Shown here: positions 42,522-52,185 of the stretch, one piece after another
Numbering within the stretch: the first letter of the stretch is position 1
How the letters are laid out: every line of letters starts with the position of its first letter
Source of the DNA: Pseudocoprococcus catus
Lineage (GTDB): Bacteria > Bacillota > Clostridia > Lachnospirales > Lachnospiraceae
Direction of reading: 5' to 3'
Assembly (NCBI RefSeq): GCF_019734885.1
Contig: NZ_JAAXCM010000021.1
Location: 62,001 to 126,000 of the forward strand
Length of the DNA stretch: 64,000 nucleotides
Position numbers and translations under genes: made by a program
The notes under the pieces: generated by a model
Database searches by the model: none
Told to the model about the DNA's origin: nothing
The model's input: only the letters and a program-made list of their open reading frames with translations

Positions 42522-43925
42522 TTACTTATAGAATGCCACGAATGCGTTGTAGGCTTCGTAGACGTCCATCTTGGATACGATTTCCATTGGTGCATGCATG
42601 GATATAACCGGTACGCCCAGATCGACAACATCGATGTTCATACCTGCGATGAACTGTGCAACAGTACCGCCGCCGCCTTCATCGACTTTGCCAAGTTCGC
42701 CGGCCTGCCAGTAAACGTTGTGGGCTTCCATGATGCCGATGACTTTGGACATGGTTTCTGCGCTGGCGTCACTGGAGCCGCTTTTGCCTCTCGCACCTGT
42801 GTATTTGGTCAGAACACAGCCTTTGCCCAGGTAGCAGGAGTTGCCCGGTTCATAGACATCAGGGAATGTCGGATCGAAAGCAGCGCTGACGTCAGAAGAC
42901 AGACACAGTGCGTTTTGGATCATATCTTTGTAGGAAATGCCGGCGTTTTCAGCCAGATATTCCAGATAATGGCGGACATAATCGGAGTGAAGACCTGTAT
43001 TGCCCACGGAACCGATTTCTTCCTTATCTGTAAGAATCGTAACGGTTGTATATGTAGGATGCAGTGTGTCTAATTCTGCACGGAGTGCCGGGTAAGCACA
43101 TACACGGTCATCGTGGGCTGCGGATGCGATCAGGCTTCGGTCGAAACCGACATCACGGGCAGGACCAGCAGCGACGACTTCCAGTTCAGCACGGTAGAAA
43201 TCTGCTTCAACAATGCCGTATTTCTCATTCAGAATGGTAAGAACCTTCAACTTGACAGGATCTTTCAAGCCTTTCTCAGGATATGGGATGGAACCGATCA
43301 GGATATTCAGTTCTTCACCTTTGAGGCCTTCTGCCAGAGAACGCTGATTCTGTCTTGCGGACAGATGCGGCAGCAGGTCGCTGATATAGAAAACAGGATC
43401 GGCAGGATCTTCACCGATATTCACTGTAACAGCCTCGCCGTTCTTCTTGTAAATCACACCGTGAAGAGAAAGAGGAATAGTTGCCCACTGATACTTGCGG
43501 ATGCCGCCATAGTAGTGTGTCTTGAAATAAGCAATATCATTCTTCTCATAGATCGGTGTCGGTTTCAGATCCAGTCTCGGTGCATCGATATGAGCAGCAT
43601 TCAGACGGATACCTTCATCTAAAGGTGCAGTACCGAAAGTAGAGGCGATGATGGATTTGCCCCGGTTGTTGAAATAAACCTTATCGCCCGGTTGGTAGGA
43701 AGCCTTCGGGTCGAATTCTTTGTATCCGGCTTCTTTCAACATGCCTTCAGCTTTAGCGACACATTCGCGCTCTGTCTTGGCTTCAGACAAAAATGCCTTG
43801 TAAGGCTCACAAAAATCATAAGCTTCTTTGATGCGTTCAGGTGCATCCATGGCAACAGCAGGAAACTTCCATGTCAGTTCTTCCTGGAGCTGCTGTCCGA
43901 TGGATTTCTCGTTCGTATTCTCCAT
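42522..43925 (-). CDS. M18 family aminopeptidase
   Basis: The 467-residue zinc aminopeptidase has its metal ligands in recognisable motifs: AAHIDAPRLD, SAAHDDRVCAY, DKEEIGSVG (catalytic Glu and ligand), LSSDVSAAFDP and SMHAPMEI. It removes N-terminal, often acidic, residues from peptides in the cytoplasm. The ATG has TAAGGAG upstream. Single gene. Confidence 0.94.
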   Translation of the reverse strand: MENTNEKSIGQQLQEELTWKFPAVAMDAPERIKEAYDFCEPYKAFLSEAKTERECVAKAEGMLKEAGYKEFDPKASYQPGDKVYFNNRGKSIIASTFGTAPLDEGIRLNAAHIDAPRLDLKPTPIYEKNDIAYFKTHYYGGIRKYQWATIPLSLHGVIYKKNGEAVTVNIGEDPADPVFYISDLLPHLSARQNQRSLAEGLKGEELNILIGSIPYPEKGLKDPVKLKVLTILNEKYGIVEADFYRAELEVVAAGPARDVGFDRSLIASAAHDDRVCAYPALRAELDTLHPTYTTVTILTDKEEIGSVGNTGLHSDYVRHYLEYLAENAGISYKDMIQNALCLSSDVSAAFDPTFPDVYEPGNSCYLGKGCVLTKYTGARGKSGSSDASAETMSKVIGIMEAHNVYWQAGELGKVDEGGGGTVAQFIAGMNIDVVDLGVPVISMHAPMEIVSKMDVYEAYNAFVAFYK

Positions 43926-44018
43926 TTCAAAAATCTCCTTAGTATTAGTATAAATAGAAATAGTCGGCGGGTTTTAATCCGGAAATCTGATCTGTTGTGC
44001 AGAAATGCGTTCCGGCGA

Positions 44019-44459
44019 TTATAATAACTCGCTGATATAGTCCGTCGTCATGCGGACGGCCTGATCAATAAAGGCCTGAAGCGGCCCGTTGGTCAGCATG
44101 GCAATGCGTGTATTGCAGCTGTCGAAAGGTATTAGGATTCGACGTGCACTGCTGGCACCGATGGCCTGAGCCATGGCAGGTGTCAGTTCGCCGAGAATGG
44201 AATTGGCAACAACAATCGCTACAACACCCACGATGATATCTGAGCGTTCTGCATTGAGGATAATGGCGTTCTCACCTGTTGCTCCGTCGTTGGCGCCGCC
44301 TTTGAGCATATTGGAGGTGGCCAGAGAATTGGTTCCCAATGCGCGGATGGTGACAGGCAGATCCTTTGGCAGGACAGAAGTAAGGGACGAAATGTACTGG
44401 CGTCCGATACCGCCGCCTTGACCGTCAATCACACTGATCAATATATTTTTCTTTTGCAT
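44019..44459 (-). CDS. DUF3842 family protein
   Basis: The 146-residue protein starts with SVIDGQGGGIGRQ, a glycine-rich Rossmann-like turn, followed by ALGTNSLATSNMLKGGAN and a conserved NTRIAMLTN. It matches DUF3842, a small family of unknown function in Clostridia. The N-terminus suggests nucleotide or cofactor binding. RBS AAAGGATG. It lies 93 bp from the M18 gene start and 73 bp from the DUF421 gene. Confidence 0.85.
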   Translation of the reverse strand: MQKKNILISVIDGQGGGIGRQYISSLTSVLPKDLPVTIRALGTNSLATSNMLKGGANDGATGENAIILNAERSDIIVGVVAIVVANSILGELTPAMAQAIGASSARRILIPFDSCNTRIAMLTNGPLQAFIDQAVRMTTDYISELL

Positions 44460-44532
44460 AAGTCATCCTTTCCGATAATAATTGCTCCTTTCAGTATAGC
44501 TTAAATAGAAGAAAAAAGCAATCACGCCGCCG

Positions 44533-45240
44533 TTAATCGAGAATATCTCTTGTCATTTCCTGATGGGTTTTCCGATAAAAAGTCACCTGATTGTTCAGAT
44601 CACAGGTAGCCAGCAGGATATCTCCGAGATTGGAGATGTTCCGGATCTGCATCTGTTTATTCAGCCACTGGGTATCCTTGCCGGCATGCTGCAGATTTTT
44701 CTCCATAATATGGCCGTCAATGATAACATTGGCTACCAGAAATTCCTGCTCAGGTGCCAGTGTCAGATCCTCCGGGATTACAGGGCGCTTTTCTGATTTC
44801 GGGAGAAAACTCATACGGCCGTTGGGTTCCAGAATGATGGTCTGCAGATCCGACAGATTAAAATAGCCGTTGACCCGGCATTGAAGCAGCATTTCCGACA
44901 GATCAATCTTGCCCTTCAGCAGATTTTTTTCATAGATTGTATCATGATCCATCAGAATCAGCGGCTTGCCGGAGATCACACGGCGGGCGGCCATGGATTT
45001 GACAGAAATATAAGAAAGAACAATAGCAGCCAGGGCATAGACAATCATGGCGGTCAGGGGCAGCCACCAGTCTTTTTCAAGAGAAGTTGCCATTTCGGCG
45101 GCAATGGAGCCGATGGTAATGCCGTTGATATAATCAAACATGCTCATTTCAGACATCTGCCGGTAGCCCATGAGCTTGGTCAGGATAAAAAGAGCGATCA
45201 GAGAGCCAAGGGACAGAAGAATCACATTTAGAATAGCCAT
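44533..45240 (-). CDS. DUF421 (YetF-like) membrane protein
   Basis: The 235-residue protein has three N-terminal membrane segments and conserved TKLMGYRQMSEMSMFDYINGI, then a cytoplasmic domain with NGYFNLSDLQTIILEPNG, the DUF421 signature. YetF-type proteins are spore- or envelope-associated in bacilli but have no established activity. RBS GGAGG. Divergent from the aconitase gene. Confidence 0.9.
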   Translation of the reverse strand: MAILNVILLSLGSLIALFILTKLMGYRQMSEMSMFDYINGITIGSIAAEMATSLEKDWWLPLTAMIVYALAAIVLSYISVKSMAARRVISGKPLILMDHDTIYEKNLLKGKIDLSEMLLQCRVNGYFNLSDLQTIILEPNGRMSFLPKSEKRPVIPEDLTLAPEQEFLVANVIIDGHIMEKNLQHAGKDTQWLNKQMQIRNISNLGDILLATCDLNNQVTFYRKTHQEMTRDILD

Positions 45241-45425
45241 GTGTACACCTCCAAAAATATTGAATCTACATCTGGGAGTAGAAAATCATTTTCTTTACCA
45301 TATGTAAACCAATAATGATGTTCATAATATGTGCAGGTGCAGGAAAAACTATTCAGTTGTTTTATAGTGATACACGATGTGTAATAATCACAGTTAAAAG
45401 ATTTTGCAAAAATACATTGGAACAG

Positions 45426-45455
45426 TTGCAAGATAACCGGATTTAAGTGTATAAT
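45426..45455 (+). promoter_or_regulatory. Promoter of the aconitase-isocitrate dehydrogenase operon
   Basis: TTGCAA (45426-45431), 18 bp, TATAAT (45450-45455), about 70 bp before the start codon. TTGCAAAG-like repeats occur around it (near 45401, 45426 and 45500) and could bind a regulator. Confidence 0.6.
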
Positions 45456-45525
45456 AAACTAAATTTGAGCAGATATTGATGCAAATTGCTTTGAATAATC
45501 TTGCAAAGCAAAGACAGGAGGTTCT

Positions 45526-47829
45526 ATGATTACATTACTTCAAAACGGTGCCTGGCTTTTAAATGGTCAGGAAATTGTTGAAGATACTGCTGATAGTGTT
45601 GCAGTCCTCAATTCAAAACTCGGATATGTGCCGGAGAAGAAAGATGCAGCGGCACAGACCATGGCTTACAATATTTTGCAGGCTCATAACACTTCTGATT
45701 CAAAAGAGCAGCTGAAGATAAAGTTTGACAAGATGACATCCCATGACATCACTTTTGTCGGTATCATTCAGACAGCAAGAGCAAGCGGACTTGAGAAGTT
45801 CCCGATCCCTTATGTACTGACAAACTGCCACAACAGCCTTTGTGCCGTTGGCGGTACGATCAATGAAGATGATCATATGTTTGGCCTTACCTGTGCCCAG
45901 AAATACGGCGGCATTTATGTACCGCCTCATCAGGCTGTTATCCATCAGTTTGCCCGTGAAATGCTGGCAACATGCGGCGGCATGATCCTGGGATCTGACA
46001 GCCATACACGTTACGGTGCCCTTGGTACAATGGCCATCGGCGAAGGCGGCGGCGAGCTGGCAAAACAGCTTCTGTGCAGAACCTATGATATCAATATGCC
46101 TGGCGTTGTAGGTATTTATCTGACAGGTGAACCGATGAAGGGTGTGGGTCCTCAGGACGTGGCACTGGCTATTATCGGTGAAGTATTTGCCAACGGTTAT
46201 GTGAACAACAAGGTGATGGAATTCGTAGGCCCTGGTATCTCCAACCTGAGTGCTGATTTCCGTATCGGTATCGACGTTATGACAACAGAGACAACCTGTC
46301 TGTCCTCCATTTGGCGTACCGATGACAAGATCGAAGAGTTCTATGCCCTTCATAACAGACCGGAAGATTACAAGGAACTGAATCCTGGAAAGGTTGCTTA
46401 TTACGACGGTATGGTTGTTGTTGATCTCAGCACCATTAAACCAATGATCGCAATGCCTTTCCATCCAAGCAATACATATACGATTGAAGAACTGAATGCC
46501 AATCTGGAAGATATCCTTGATGATGTAGCAAAACGTGCAGCAGTCAGCTTCGATGGCGCTGTAGATTACACATTGAAGGACAAGATCATTGATGGCAAGT
46601 TATACTGTGATCAGGGTATTATTGCAGGCTGTGCCGGCGGCGGTTTCGAGAACATCTGTGATGCGGCAGACATTATGAAAGGCCGCAGCATCGGTTCCGA
46701 CAAGTTTACAATGAGCGTTTATCCTGCAAGTACACCAATCTACATGGAACTCATCAGAAATGGTGTAGCAGCAGAACTCCTTGAGACAGGTGCTGTTCTC
46801 AAAACAGCTTTCTGCGGTCCTTGCTTTGGTGCCGGAGATACACCTGCCAACAATGCTTTCAGTATCCGTCATACAACACGTAACTTCCCGAACCGTGAAG
46901 GCTCCAAGCTCCAGAACGGTCAGGTAGCATCCGTAGCATTGATGGATGCACGTTCTATTGCAGCAACAGCAGCCAACAAAGGCTTCCTGACACCTGCAAC
47001 AGATCTGGCAGACATTGAATACAAAAATCCGAAGTATCATTTTGATAAGACAATTTATGACAACAGAGTTTACGACAGCAAGGGTACAGCACATCCTGAA
47101 GTAGAGATCCAGTTCGGTCCGAACATCAAAGACTGGCCGAAGATGACAGCACTGACAGATGACCTGATCATCAAAGTCGTATCAGAGATCCATGACCCTG
47201 TGACAACAACAGATGAGTTGATCCCTTCCGGTGAGACGTCTTCCTTCAGATCCAATCCTCTTGGACTGGCTGAGTTTACATTATCCAGAAAGGATCCTGC
47301 TTATGTGGGACGTGCCAAAGCTGTCCGTGCCCTTGAAGAGGCAAGAGAGGCCGGCGGATGCCCATGTTCCGGCGGTACAGAGCTTTCAGATGAAATCAAA
47401 GCAGTGATTGAGGACATCAAGAAAGCATTCCCTGATATGGATGCGAAGAAGACAGCTGTAGGAAGTACGATCTACGCGGTTAAACCTGGTGACGGTTCCG
47501 CCCGTGAACAGGCTGCTTCATGTCAGAAAGTCCTTGGCGGATGGGCCAATATTGCCAAAGGCTATGCAACAAAACGTTATCGTTCCAACCTGATCAACTG
47601 GGGCATGCTGCCATTCCTTTATCCGGAAGATGAACTGCCGTTTGCCAACGATGATTATATCTTTATCCCAGGCATCAGAAAGGCGATCCAGGATAAGCTG
47701 ACAGATATCCCTGCTTATGTTGTGGGTAAAGAAATGAAGCCAATCACTCTGAAAATGGGCGAACTGACAGACGATGAGCGCAAGATCATCCTTGCAGGCT
47801 GCCTGATTAACTATTATAAAGAGTCCTAA
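45526..47829 (+). CDS. Aconitate hydratase family protein
   Basis: The 767-residue protein has aconitase superfamily segments: [32 protein letters not shown] and [15 protein letters not shown], whose cysteines with the Cys in IIAGCAGGG can bind a 4Fe-4S cluster. A C-terminal swivel domain follows. It is an unusual member that differs from AcnA, nearer the YbhJ-like hydratases, but the adjacent isocitrate dehydrogenase supports citrate/isocitrate isomerisation. RBS CAGGAGG. No citrate synthase gene is in the window. Confidence 0.85.
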   Translation: MITLLQNGAWLLNGQEIVEDTADSVAVLNSKLGYVPEKKDAAAQTMAYNILQAHNTSDSKEQLKIKFDKMTSHDITFVGIIQTARASGLEKFPIPYVLTNCHNSLCAVGGTINEDDHMFGLTCAQKYGGIYVPPHQAVIHQFAREMLATCGGMILGSDSHTRYGALGTMAIGEGGGELAKQLLCRTYDINMPGVVGIYLTGEPMKGVGPQDVALAIIGEVFANGYVNNKVMEFVGPGISNLSADFRIGIDVMTTETTCLSSIWRTDDKIEEFYALHNRPEDYKELNPGKVAYYDGMVVVDLSTIKPMIAMPFHPSNTYTIEELNANLEDILDDVAKRAAVSFDGAVDYTLKDKIIDGKLYCDQGIIAGCAGGGFENICDAADIMKGRSIGSDKFTMSVYPASTPIYMELIRNGVAAELLETGAVLKTAFCGPCFGAGDTPANNAFSIRHTTRNFPNREGSKLQNGQVASVALMDARSIAATAANKGFLTPATDLADIEYKNPKYHFDKTIYDNRVYDSKGTAHPEVEIQFGPNIKDWPKMTALTDDLIIKVVSEIHDPVTTTDELIPSGETSSFRSNPLGLAEFTLSRKDPAYVGRAKAVRALEEAREAGGCPCSGGTELSDEIKAVIEDIKKAFPDMDAKKTAVGSTIYAVKPGDGSAREQAASCQKVLGGWANIAKGYATKRYRSNLINWGMLPFLYPEDELPFANDDYIFIPGIRKAIQDKLTDIPAYVVGKEMKPITLKMGELTDDERKIILAGCLINYYKES

Positions 47830-47853
47830 AGATTTTTACGGGAGGATATGACG

Positions 47854-49062
47854 ATGGATAAGATTAAAATGACAACACCGCTGGTCGAGATGGACGGCGA
47901 TGAGATGACAAGAATTCTCTGGAAGATGATCAAAGATGAACTGCTTCTTCCATTTATTGATCTGAAGACAGAATATTATGATCTGGGCCTGGAATACAGA
48001 GATCAGACCAACGACCAGGTAACCATTGATTCTGCTATGGCAACGAAGAAATACGGTGTGGCTGTCAAATGTGCAACAATCACTCCAAATGCAGCCCGTG
48101 TGAAAGAGTACAATCTGAAGGAAATGTGGAAGAGCCCGAACGGCACGATCCGTGCAATCCTTGACGGTACAGTTTTCCGTGCACCGATTGTTGTCAAAGG
48201 CATTGAACCGACAGTCAGAACATGGAAGAAACCAATCACGATTGCAAGACATGCATACGGTGATGTTTACAAAGCAACAGAGATGAAGATCCCTGCAGCA
48301 GGCAAGGCAGAACTGGTTTACACCAACGAAAACGGTGAAGAGACACGTGAACTTATTCATCAGTTTGAAGGACCTGGCATCATTCAGGGTCAGCACAACA
48401 TCTGTGCATCTATCGAAAGCTTTGCAAAAGCATGCTTCAACTATGCACTGGATACACATCAGGATCTCTGGTTTGCCACAAAGGATACAATTTCCAAGAA
48501 ATATGATCACACATTTAAGGATATTTTCCAGGAAATCTTTGATGCAGAGTATAAAGAGAAATTCGATGCAGCAGGTATTGAGTACTTCTACACATTGATT
48601 GATGACGCTGTAGCCCGCGTGATTCGTTCAGAAGGCGGTTATATCTGGGCCTGCAAGAACTATGATGGCGACGTTATGAGTGATATGGTAGCCACAGCTT
48701 TCGGTTCTCTGGCGATGATGACATCTGTACTGGTTGCACCGGACGGCACATATGAATATGAAGCTGCCCATGGTACCGTTCAGAGACATTACTACAAATA
48801 TCTGAAGGGTGAAGAGACATCCACCAACTCCGTAGCAACCATCTTTGCATGGACAGGTGCCCTGAGAAAACGTGGTGAATTGGATAACATCCCGGAACTT
48901 CAGTTATTTGCAGATAAGTTGGAGAAAGCAACCATCGATACGATTGAGAATGGTACAATGACCAAAGACCTGGCGTTGATTACAACCATGAAAGATGTAA
49001 CAGTTGCCAATAGCGAAGAATTTATCAAAGCGATCAGAAAAACTCTGGAAGCTTCATTATAA
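47854..49062 (+). CDS. icd: NADP-dependent isocitrate dehydrogenase
   Basis: The roughly 402-residue enzyme is of the eukaryote-like (type II) NADP-IDH form: [34 protein letters not shown] for substrate binding, [20 protein letters not shown] and [17 protein letters not shown] for NADP. It makes 2-oxoglutarate for glutamate synthesis. ATG 47854 is eight bases after GGGAGG; ATG 47848 is too close. It lies 24 bp after the aconitase stop. Confidence 0.95.
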   Translation: MDKIKMTTPLVEMDGDEMTRILWKMIKDELLLPFIDLKTEYYDLGLEYRDQTNDQVTIDSAMATKKYGVAVKCATITPNAARVKEYNLKEMWKSPNGTIRAILDGTVFRAPIVVKGIEPTVRTWKKPITIARHAYGDVYKATEMKIPAAGKAELVYTNENGEETRELIHQFEGPGIIQGQHNICASIESFAKACFNYALDTHQDLWFATKDTISKKYDHTFKDIFQEIFDAEYKEKFDAAGIEYFYTLIDDAVARVIRSEGGYIWACKNYDGDVMSDMVATAFGSLAMMTSVLVAPDGTYEYEAAHGTVQRHYYKYLKGEETSTNSVATIFAWTGALRKRGELDNIPELQLFADKLEKATIDTIENGTMTKDLALITTMKDVTVANSEEFIKAIRKTLEASL

Positions 49063-49136
49063 TTTAACAAATGGATTGGATTCGCTGTCTCTGAAAAGGC
49101 GGAGGCAGCGGGGAAGTCCTGAATAAAGGAGAATAA

Positions 49137-49427
49137 ATGGGAATCGAAGAAAACGAAGAAATGGACGAATTTGATACAGTGACACTTGAGATGGAAGACG
49201 GCAGCGAAGTAGAATTTGCCATTCTGGATGAATTCGATATGGACACTGAGAAATTCGTGCTGCTCAGTGAAATCGAAGGTGACAGCATCAGCAGCGACCC
49301 GGAACGCATGCTGTTCATGAAGGCAATCGCTGATGAATCCTGTGAAGAAGACGAAGTCATTCTGAACGTCATCGAGGATCCGGAACAATACAATGCAGTG
49401 GTTGAGTTTTATGCCGAACTGGACTAA
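49137..49427 (+). CDS. DUF1292 family acidic protein
   Basis: The 96-residue, highly acidic protein has TVTLEMEDGSEVEFAILDEF and YNAVVEFYAELD, the DUF1292 pattern. The function is unknown; the family is common in Firmicutes. RBS AAAGGAG. It is 74 bp after icd with no terminator seen between, so co-transcription is possible. Confidence 0.85.
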   Translation: MGIEENEEMDEFDTVTLEMEDGSEVEFAILDEFDMDTEKFVLLSEIEGDSISSDPERMLFMKAIADESCEEDEVILNVIEDPEQYNAVVEFYAELD

Positions 49428-49437
49428 TTAAATTGAA

Positions 49438-49474
49438 GTAACTGTTCAGAGATAACCTCCAAAATGCTACGCAT
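49438..49474. repeat. Half copy of the TIR insertion element
   Basis: GTAACTGTTCAGAGATAACC then TCCAAAATGCTACGCAT is the inverted right half of the 81-bp element. The other half is missing. It lies between the DUF1292 gene and the integrase. Confidence 0.75.
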
Positions 49475-49532
49475 GGTGTACGTTCGATGCTCTAAGGCAT
49501 CTCATAGATGGTTATTTAGTACAGGGGCTGAT

Positions 49533-49580
49533 AAAAAGTGGCTTAACCGATATCATATGGATATCGGAAGCCACTTTTTT
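49533..49580 (+). terminator. Terminator after DUF1292
   Basis: AAAAGTGGCTT pairs with AGCCACTTTT, and inside it CCGATATC pairs with GATATCGG; T6 closes it. Confidence 0.85.
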
Positions 49581-49632
49581 GATGCCGTTATTGATAGAAA
49601 GTTGGCATTTTAAAATATATTTATGCTTTTAG

Positions 49633-49651
49633 TGGTCAGAAAAATGGTCAG
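49633..49651 (+). repeat. TGGTCAG direct repeats before the integrase
   Basis: TGGTCAG occurs at 49633 and 49645, spaced 12 bp. Short direct repeats next to an integrase gene may be arm-type binding sites. Confidence 0.4.
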
Positions 49652-49672
49652 CTTTGGAGGGAGGATTAACAA

Positions 49673-50821
49673 TTGTCAAGACGTGGAGAAAACATTAGAA
49701 AGCGAAGCGACGGAAGATGGGAAGGCAGATATATGATTTGTTCATCAGACGGGCACAAAAAATACCGTTCTGTATACAGCCGTACTTACAAAGGTGTCAA
49801 ACAAAAGCTGATGAAATTTAAAGTAGCTACGGTTATTTTGCAGGCGGATCCAAATGAAACGGATGTAAATCACCTGTCTATGACTATTGAGGATTTATCG
49901 CAGCAATGGCTGTCTTATGTTGCGGATCATCGTAAATACTCCACCTACCGTAAATATGCGGGCATTTATGAGAAGTACATCAAAAAATCCTTTGGAGATA
50001 TACGGACAGAGGAACTTCGTTCAGAGATGATTGCGTCTGTTTTGCCGAAAGATCTGTCGTCCAGTCTTTATCAGAGCATTTATTGTGTGTTTAATCGTAT
50101 TTTGGATTATGGCAATCAGTACTATGGCACGGTCAAAATGCATTTGGTGCCAGTCATAACCAAAACTGTTTCAAAACCAATCGGCACCCTCAATATATAT
50201 GAACAGCAGAAACTGGTTGAGTATCTGTCAAATGACATTGATATTTATAAAGCCGGCATTCTTATCTGTCTTTTTATGGGACTGCGTCTTGGTGAAATAT
50301 GTGCTTTAAAATGGGAAGATATTGATTTTCAAAACAGGATTTTACATATTAAAAGAACTGTTCAACGGCTTGACTGTACGAATACAGAGAGCAGAAGCAA
50401 AACTATTCTATTCGAAGGTCCGCCTAAAACAGTTCATTCTATTCGTGAAATACCTATTCCGGAATTTCTGTACAACATAATTCTTTCTTATAATGATAGT
50501 CCCTGTAAAGGGATTTATTTTTTAAATCCAAATACGCCCATGGATCCGCGAACCTATCAATACAAATTTCAATCCATTCTAAAAAAAGCCGGTATTGAGT
50601 CTACACATTTTCATGCACTTCGGCATACATTTGCTACAAACTGCATTAACAGCGGTGCCGATGCCAAAAGCGTCAGTGAGATTCTGGGGCATGCCAATGT
50701 CAATATTACTTTAAATCGGTATGTACACCCGGACATGGATACCAAGCGCAATATTCTGAATTCTATCTATTCTAAACATTCTGAATCCGATGAACCTCAG
50801 ATTTTAAGAGGTCAACTATAG
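49673..50821 (+). CDS. Solitary tyrosine recombinase/integrase
   Basis: The 382-residue protein has an N-terminal arm-binding region (residues 1-60), a SAM-like core-binding domain (about 70-160) and a catalytic domain with R205 (GLRLGE), H314 and R317 (HALRH), H340 (LGHANV) and the tyrosine Y350. All catalytic residues are present, so it could be active. No excisionase, relaxase or phage genes lie next to it. The start is TTG after GGAGGGAGGATTAAC. It is flanked by a half TIR element and a strong terminator. Confidence 0.93.
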   Translation: MSRRGENIRKRSDGRWEGRYMICSSDGHKKYRSVYSRTYKGVKQKLMKFKVATVILQADPNETDVNHLSMTIEDLSQQWLSYVADHRKYSTYRKYAGIYEKYIKKSFGDIRTEELRSEMIASVLPKDLSSSLYQSIYCVFNRILDYGNQYYGTVKMHLVPVITKTVSKPIGTLNIYEQQKLVEYLSNDIDIYKAGILICLFMGLRLGEICALKWEDIDFQNRILHIKRTVQRLDCTNTESRSKTILFEGPPKTVHSIREIPIPEFLYNIILSYNDSPCKGIYFLNPNTPMDPRTYQYKFQSILKKAGIESTHFHALRHTFATNCINSGADAKSVSEILGHANVNITLNRYVHPDMDTKRNILNSIYSKHSESDEPQILRGQL

Positions 50822-50832
50822 GGACACTTCCA

Positions 50833-50851
50833 AAAATTTCCTGAATTTAAG
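50833..50851. repeat. 19-bp dispersed repeat, copy B
   Basis: AAAATTTCCTGAATTTAAG, identical to 37541-37559, 12 bp after the integrase stop. Confidence 0.5.
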
Positions 50852-50867
50852 CTTAAACAGACGCCTT

Positions 50868-50903
50868 TTTAGCAGATTATTTTAATCTGCTAAAGAATTT
50901 TTC
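50868..50903 (+). terminator. Terminator after the integrase
   Basis: TTTAGCAGATTA pairs with TAATCTGCTAAA around a short T-rich loop, then ATTTTTC. Confidence 0.75.
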
Positions 50904-50933
50904 TTTCACAGATTATGATTTGGAGGGGACTGA

Positions 50934-50996
50934 ATGAGTATACATCTTTATCCGCACAACGAAGATGCATGTGTTCAACGGCTCATTTTGAATTAA
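50934..50996 (+). pseudogene. 20-residue ORF, possible remnant of a helicase N-terminus
   Basis: MSIHLYPHNEDACVQRLILN is preceded by GGAGGGG, a strong RBS. LYPHN followed by alternating polar residues resembles the start of DEAD/DEAH-box or SNF2-like helicases of Lachnospiraceae, but 20 residues are too few for certainty. It could be a real micro-peptide or a truncated gene start. Confidence 0.3.
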
Positions 50997-51067
50997 GCAG
51001 GAACGGTGGAAAAGGACAGGGGAATATGCTATACTGATAAAAAATTAGAAGATGTTAGGAAAAATCA

Positions 51068-52024
51068 ATGACTTTATTAGTTACCGGCGGTGCCGGTTTT
51101 ATTGGCAGTAATTTTATTTTTTATTGGATGAAGCATTATCCTGAAGACAGGGTGATCTGTGTGGACAAGCTCACCTATGCGGGGAATATAGCAGCCCTGC
51201 AGCCGATGATGGATCGTCCGAATTTCAGATTTTGCCATCTTGATATCTGTGATCGGGATGGCATTGAGAGGCTTTTTGAAGATGAAAGGCCTGATATAGT
51301 GGTGAATTTTGCAGCTGAATCACATGTGGATCGTTCTATTGAGAGTCCGGAGATTTTTTTGACGACGAACATCGTAGGGACTTCTGTGTTGATGGATGCA
51401 TGCAGAAGGTACGGTATCCGCCGGTTTCACCAGATTTCTACAGATGAAGTATATGGTGATCTGCCCTTGGATCGGCCGGAACTTCTTTTTACGGAGGAGA
51501 CACCGTTAAAGACAAGCTCGCCCTACAGCAGTTCCAAAGCAGCGGCGGATCTTCTGGTGAGGGCCTATCATCGGACCTATGGTCTGCCTGTGACTATCAG
51601 TCGATGCTCCAATAATTACGGCCCTTATCAGCATCAGGAGAAGCTGATTCCCCGGATGATCTTCAAAGCCCTGACGGATGAGCCTCTGCCTGTTTTTGGT
51701 CAGGGATTAAATGTCCGTGACTGGCTCTATGTGGACGATCACTGCAGGGCGATTGATCTGATTTTGCATAAGGGGCGTGTCGGAGAGATCTACAATATCG
51801 GCGGTCACAATGAGATGCGAAACATCGATATCGTGAGATTGATCTGTCATGAGCTTGGGAAACCGGAAAACTTGATTATCTTTGTGGAAGACCGTAAGGG
51901 GCATGATCTGCGTTACGCCATTGATCCTTCCAAAATCCATCGGGAGTTGGGATGGTTGCCGGAGACAAAGTTTGAGGATGGGTTGAAGCGGACGATTCAG
52001 TGGTATCTGGATAACAGAGAATGA
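51068..52024 (+). CDS. rfbB: dTDP-glucose 4,6-dehydratase
   Basis: The 318-residue short-chain dehydrogenase family protein has the NAD motif TGGAGFIGSNF, AAESHVDRSIESP, the active-site STDEVYGDLP, then YSSSKAAADLLV with the catalytic Tyr-x3-Lys, and SRCSNNYGPYQHQEKLIPRM. It converts dTDP-glucose to dTDP-4-keto-6-deoxyglucose, the rhamnose precursor. No other rfb genes are in the window, so it stands alone here. RBS AGGAAAAA. Confidence 0.93.
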   Translation: MTLLVTGGAGFIGSNFIFYWMKHYPEDRVICVDKLTYAGNIAALQPMMDRPNFRFCHLDICDRDGIERLFEDERPDIVVNFAAESHVDRSIESPEIFLTTNIVGTSVLMDACRRYGIRRFHQISTDEVYGDLPLDRPELLFTEETPLKTSSPYSSSKAAADLLVRAYHRTYGLPVTISRCSNNYGPYQHQEKLIPRMIFKALTDEPLPVFGQGLNVRDWLYVDDHCRAIDLILHKGRVGEIYNIGGHNEMRNIDIVRLICHELGKPENLIIFVEDRKGHDLRYAIDPSKIHRELGWLPETKFEDGLKRTIQWYLDNRE

Positions 52025-52071
52025 CGACGAAAGCATTTTGATTGTCCGAAGATGCATTAAGATATTTTTTG

Positions 52072-52148
52072 TTGATTTCTCCTGGAATGTTTTGTATAAT
52101 TATAAACCGTACAACATTTTAGATCCCAATGGGAGAGCAGACCCATTG
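52072..52148 (+). promoter_or_regulatory. Promoter and 5' hairpin of the threonine ammonia-lyase gene
   Basis: TTGATT (52072-52077), 17 bp, TATAAT (52095-52100). In the leader, CAATGGG (52127-52133) pairs with CCCATTG (52142-52148) around an 8-nt loop. The hairpin has no T run, so it is not a terminator; a regulatory or stabilising role is possible. Confidence 0.65.
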
Positions 52149-52185
52149 CGTTTGTGACTTGAAGAATTAAATCAGGAGAAGCATT

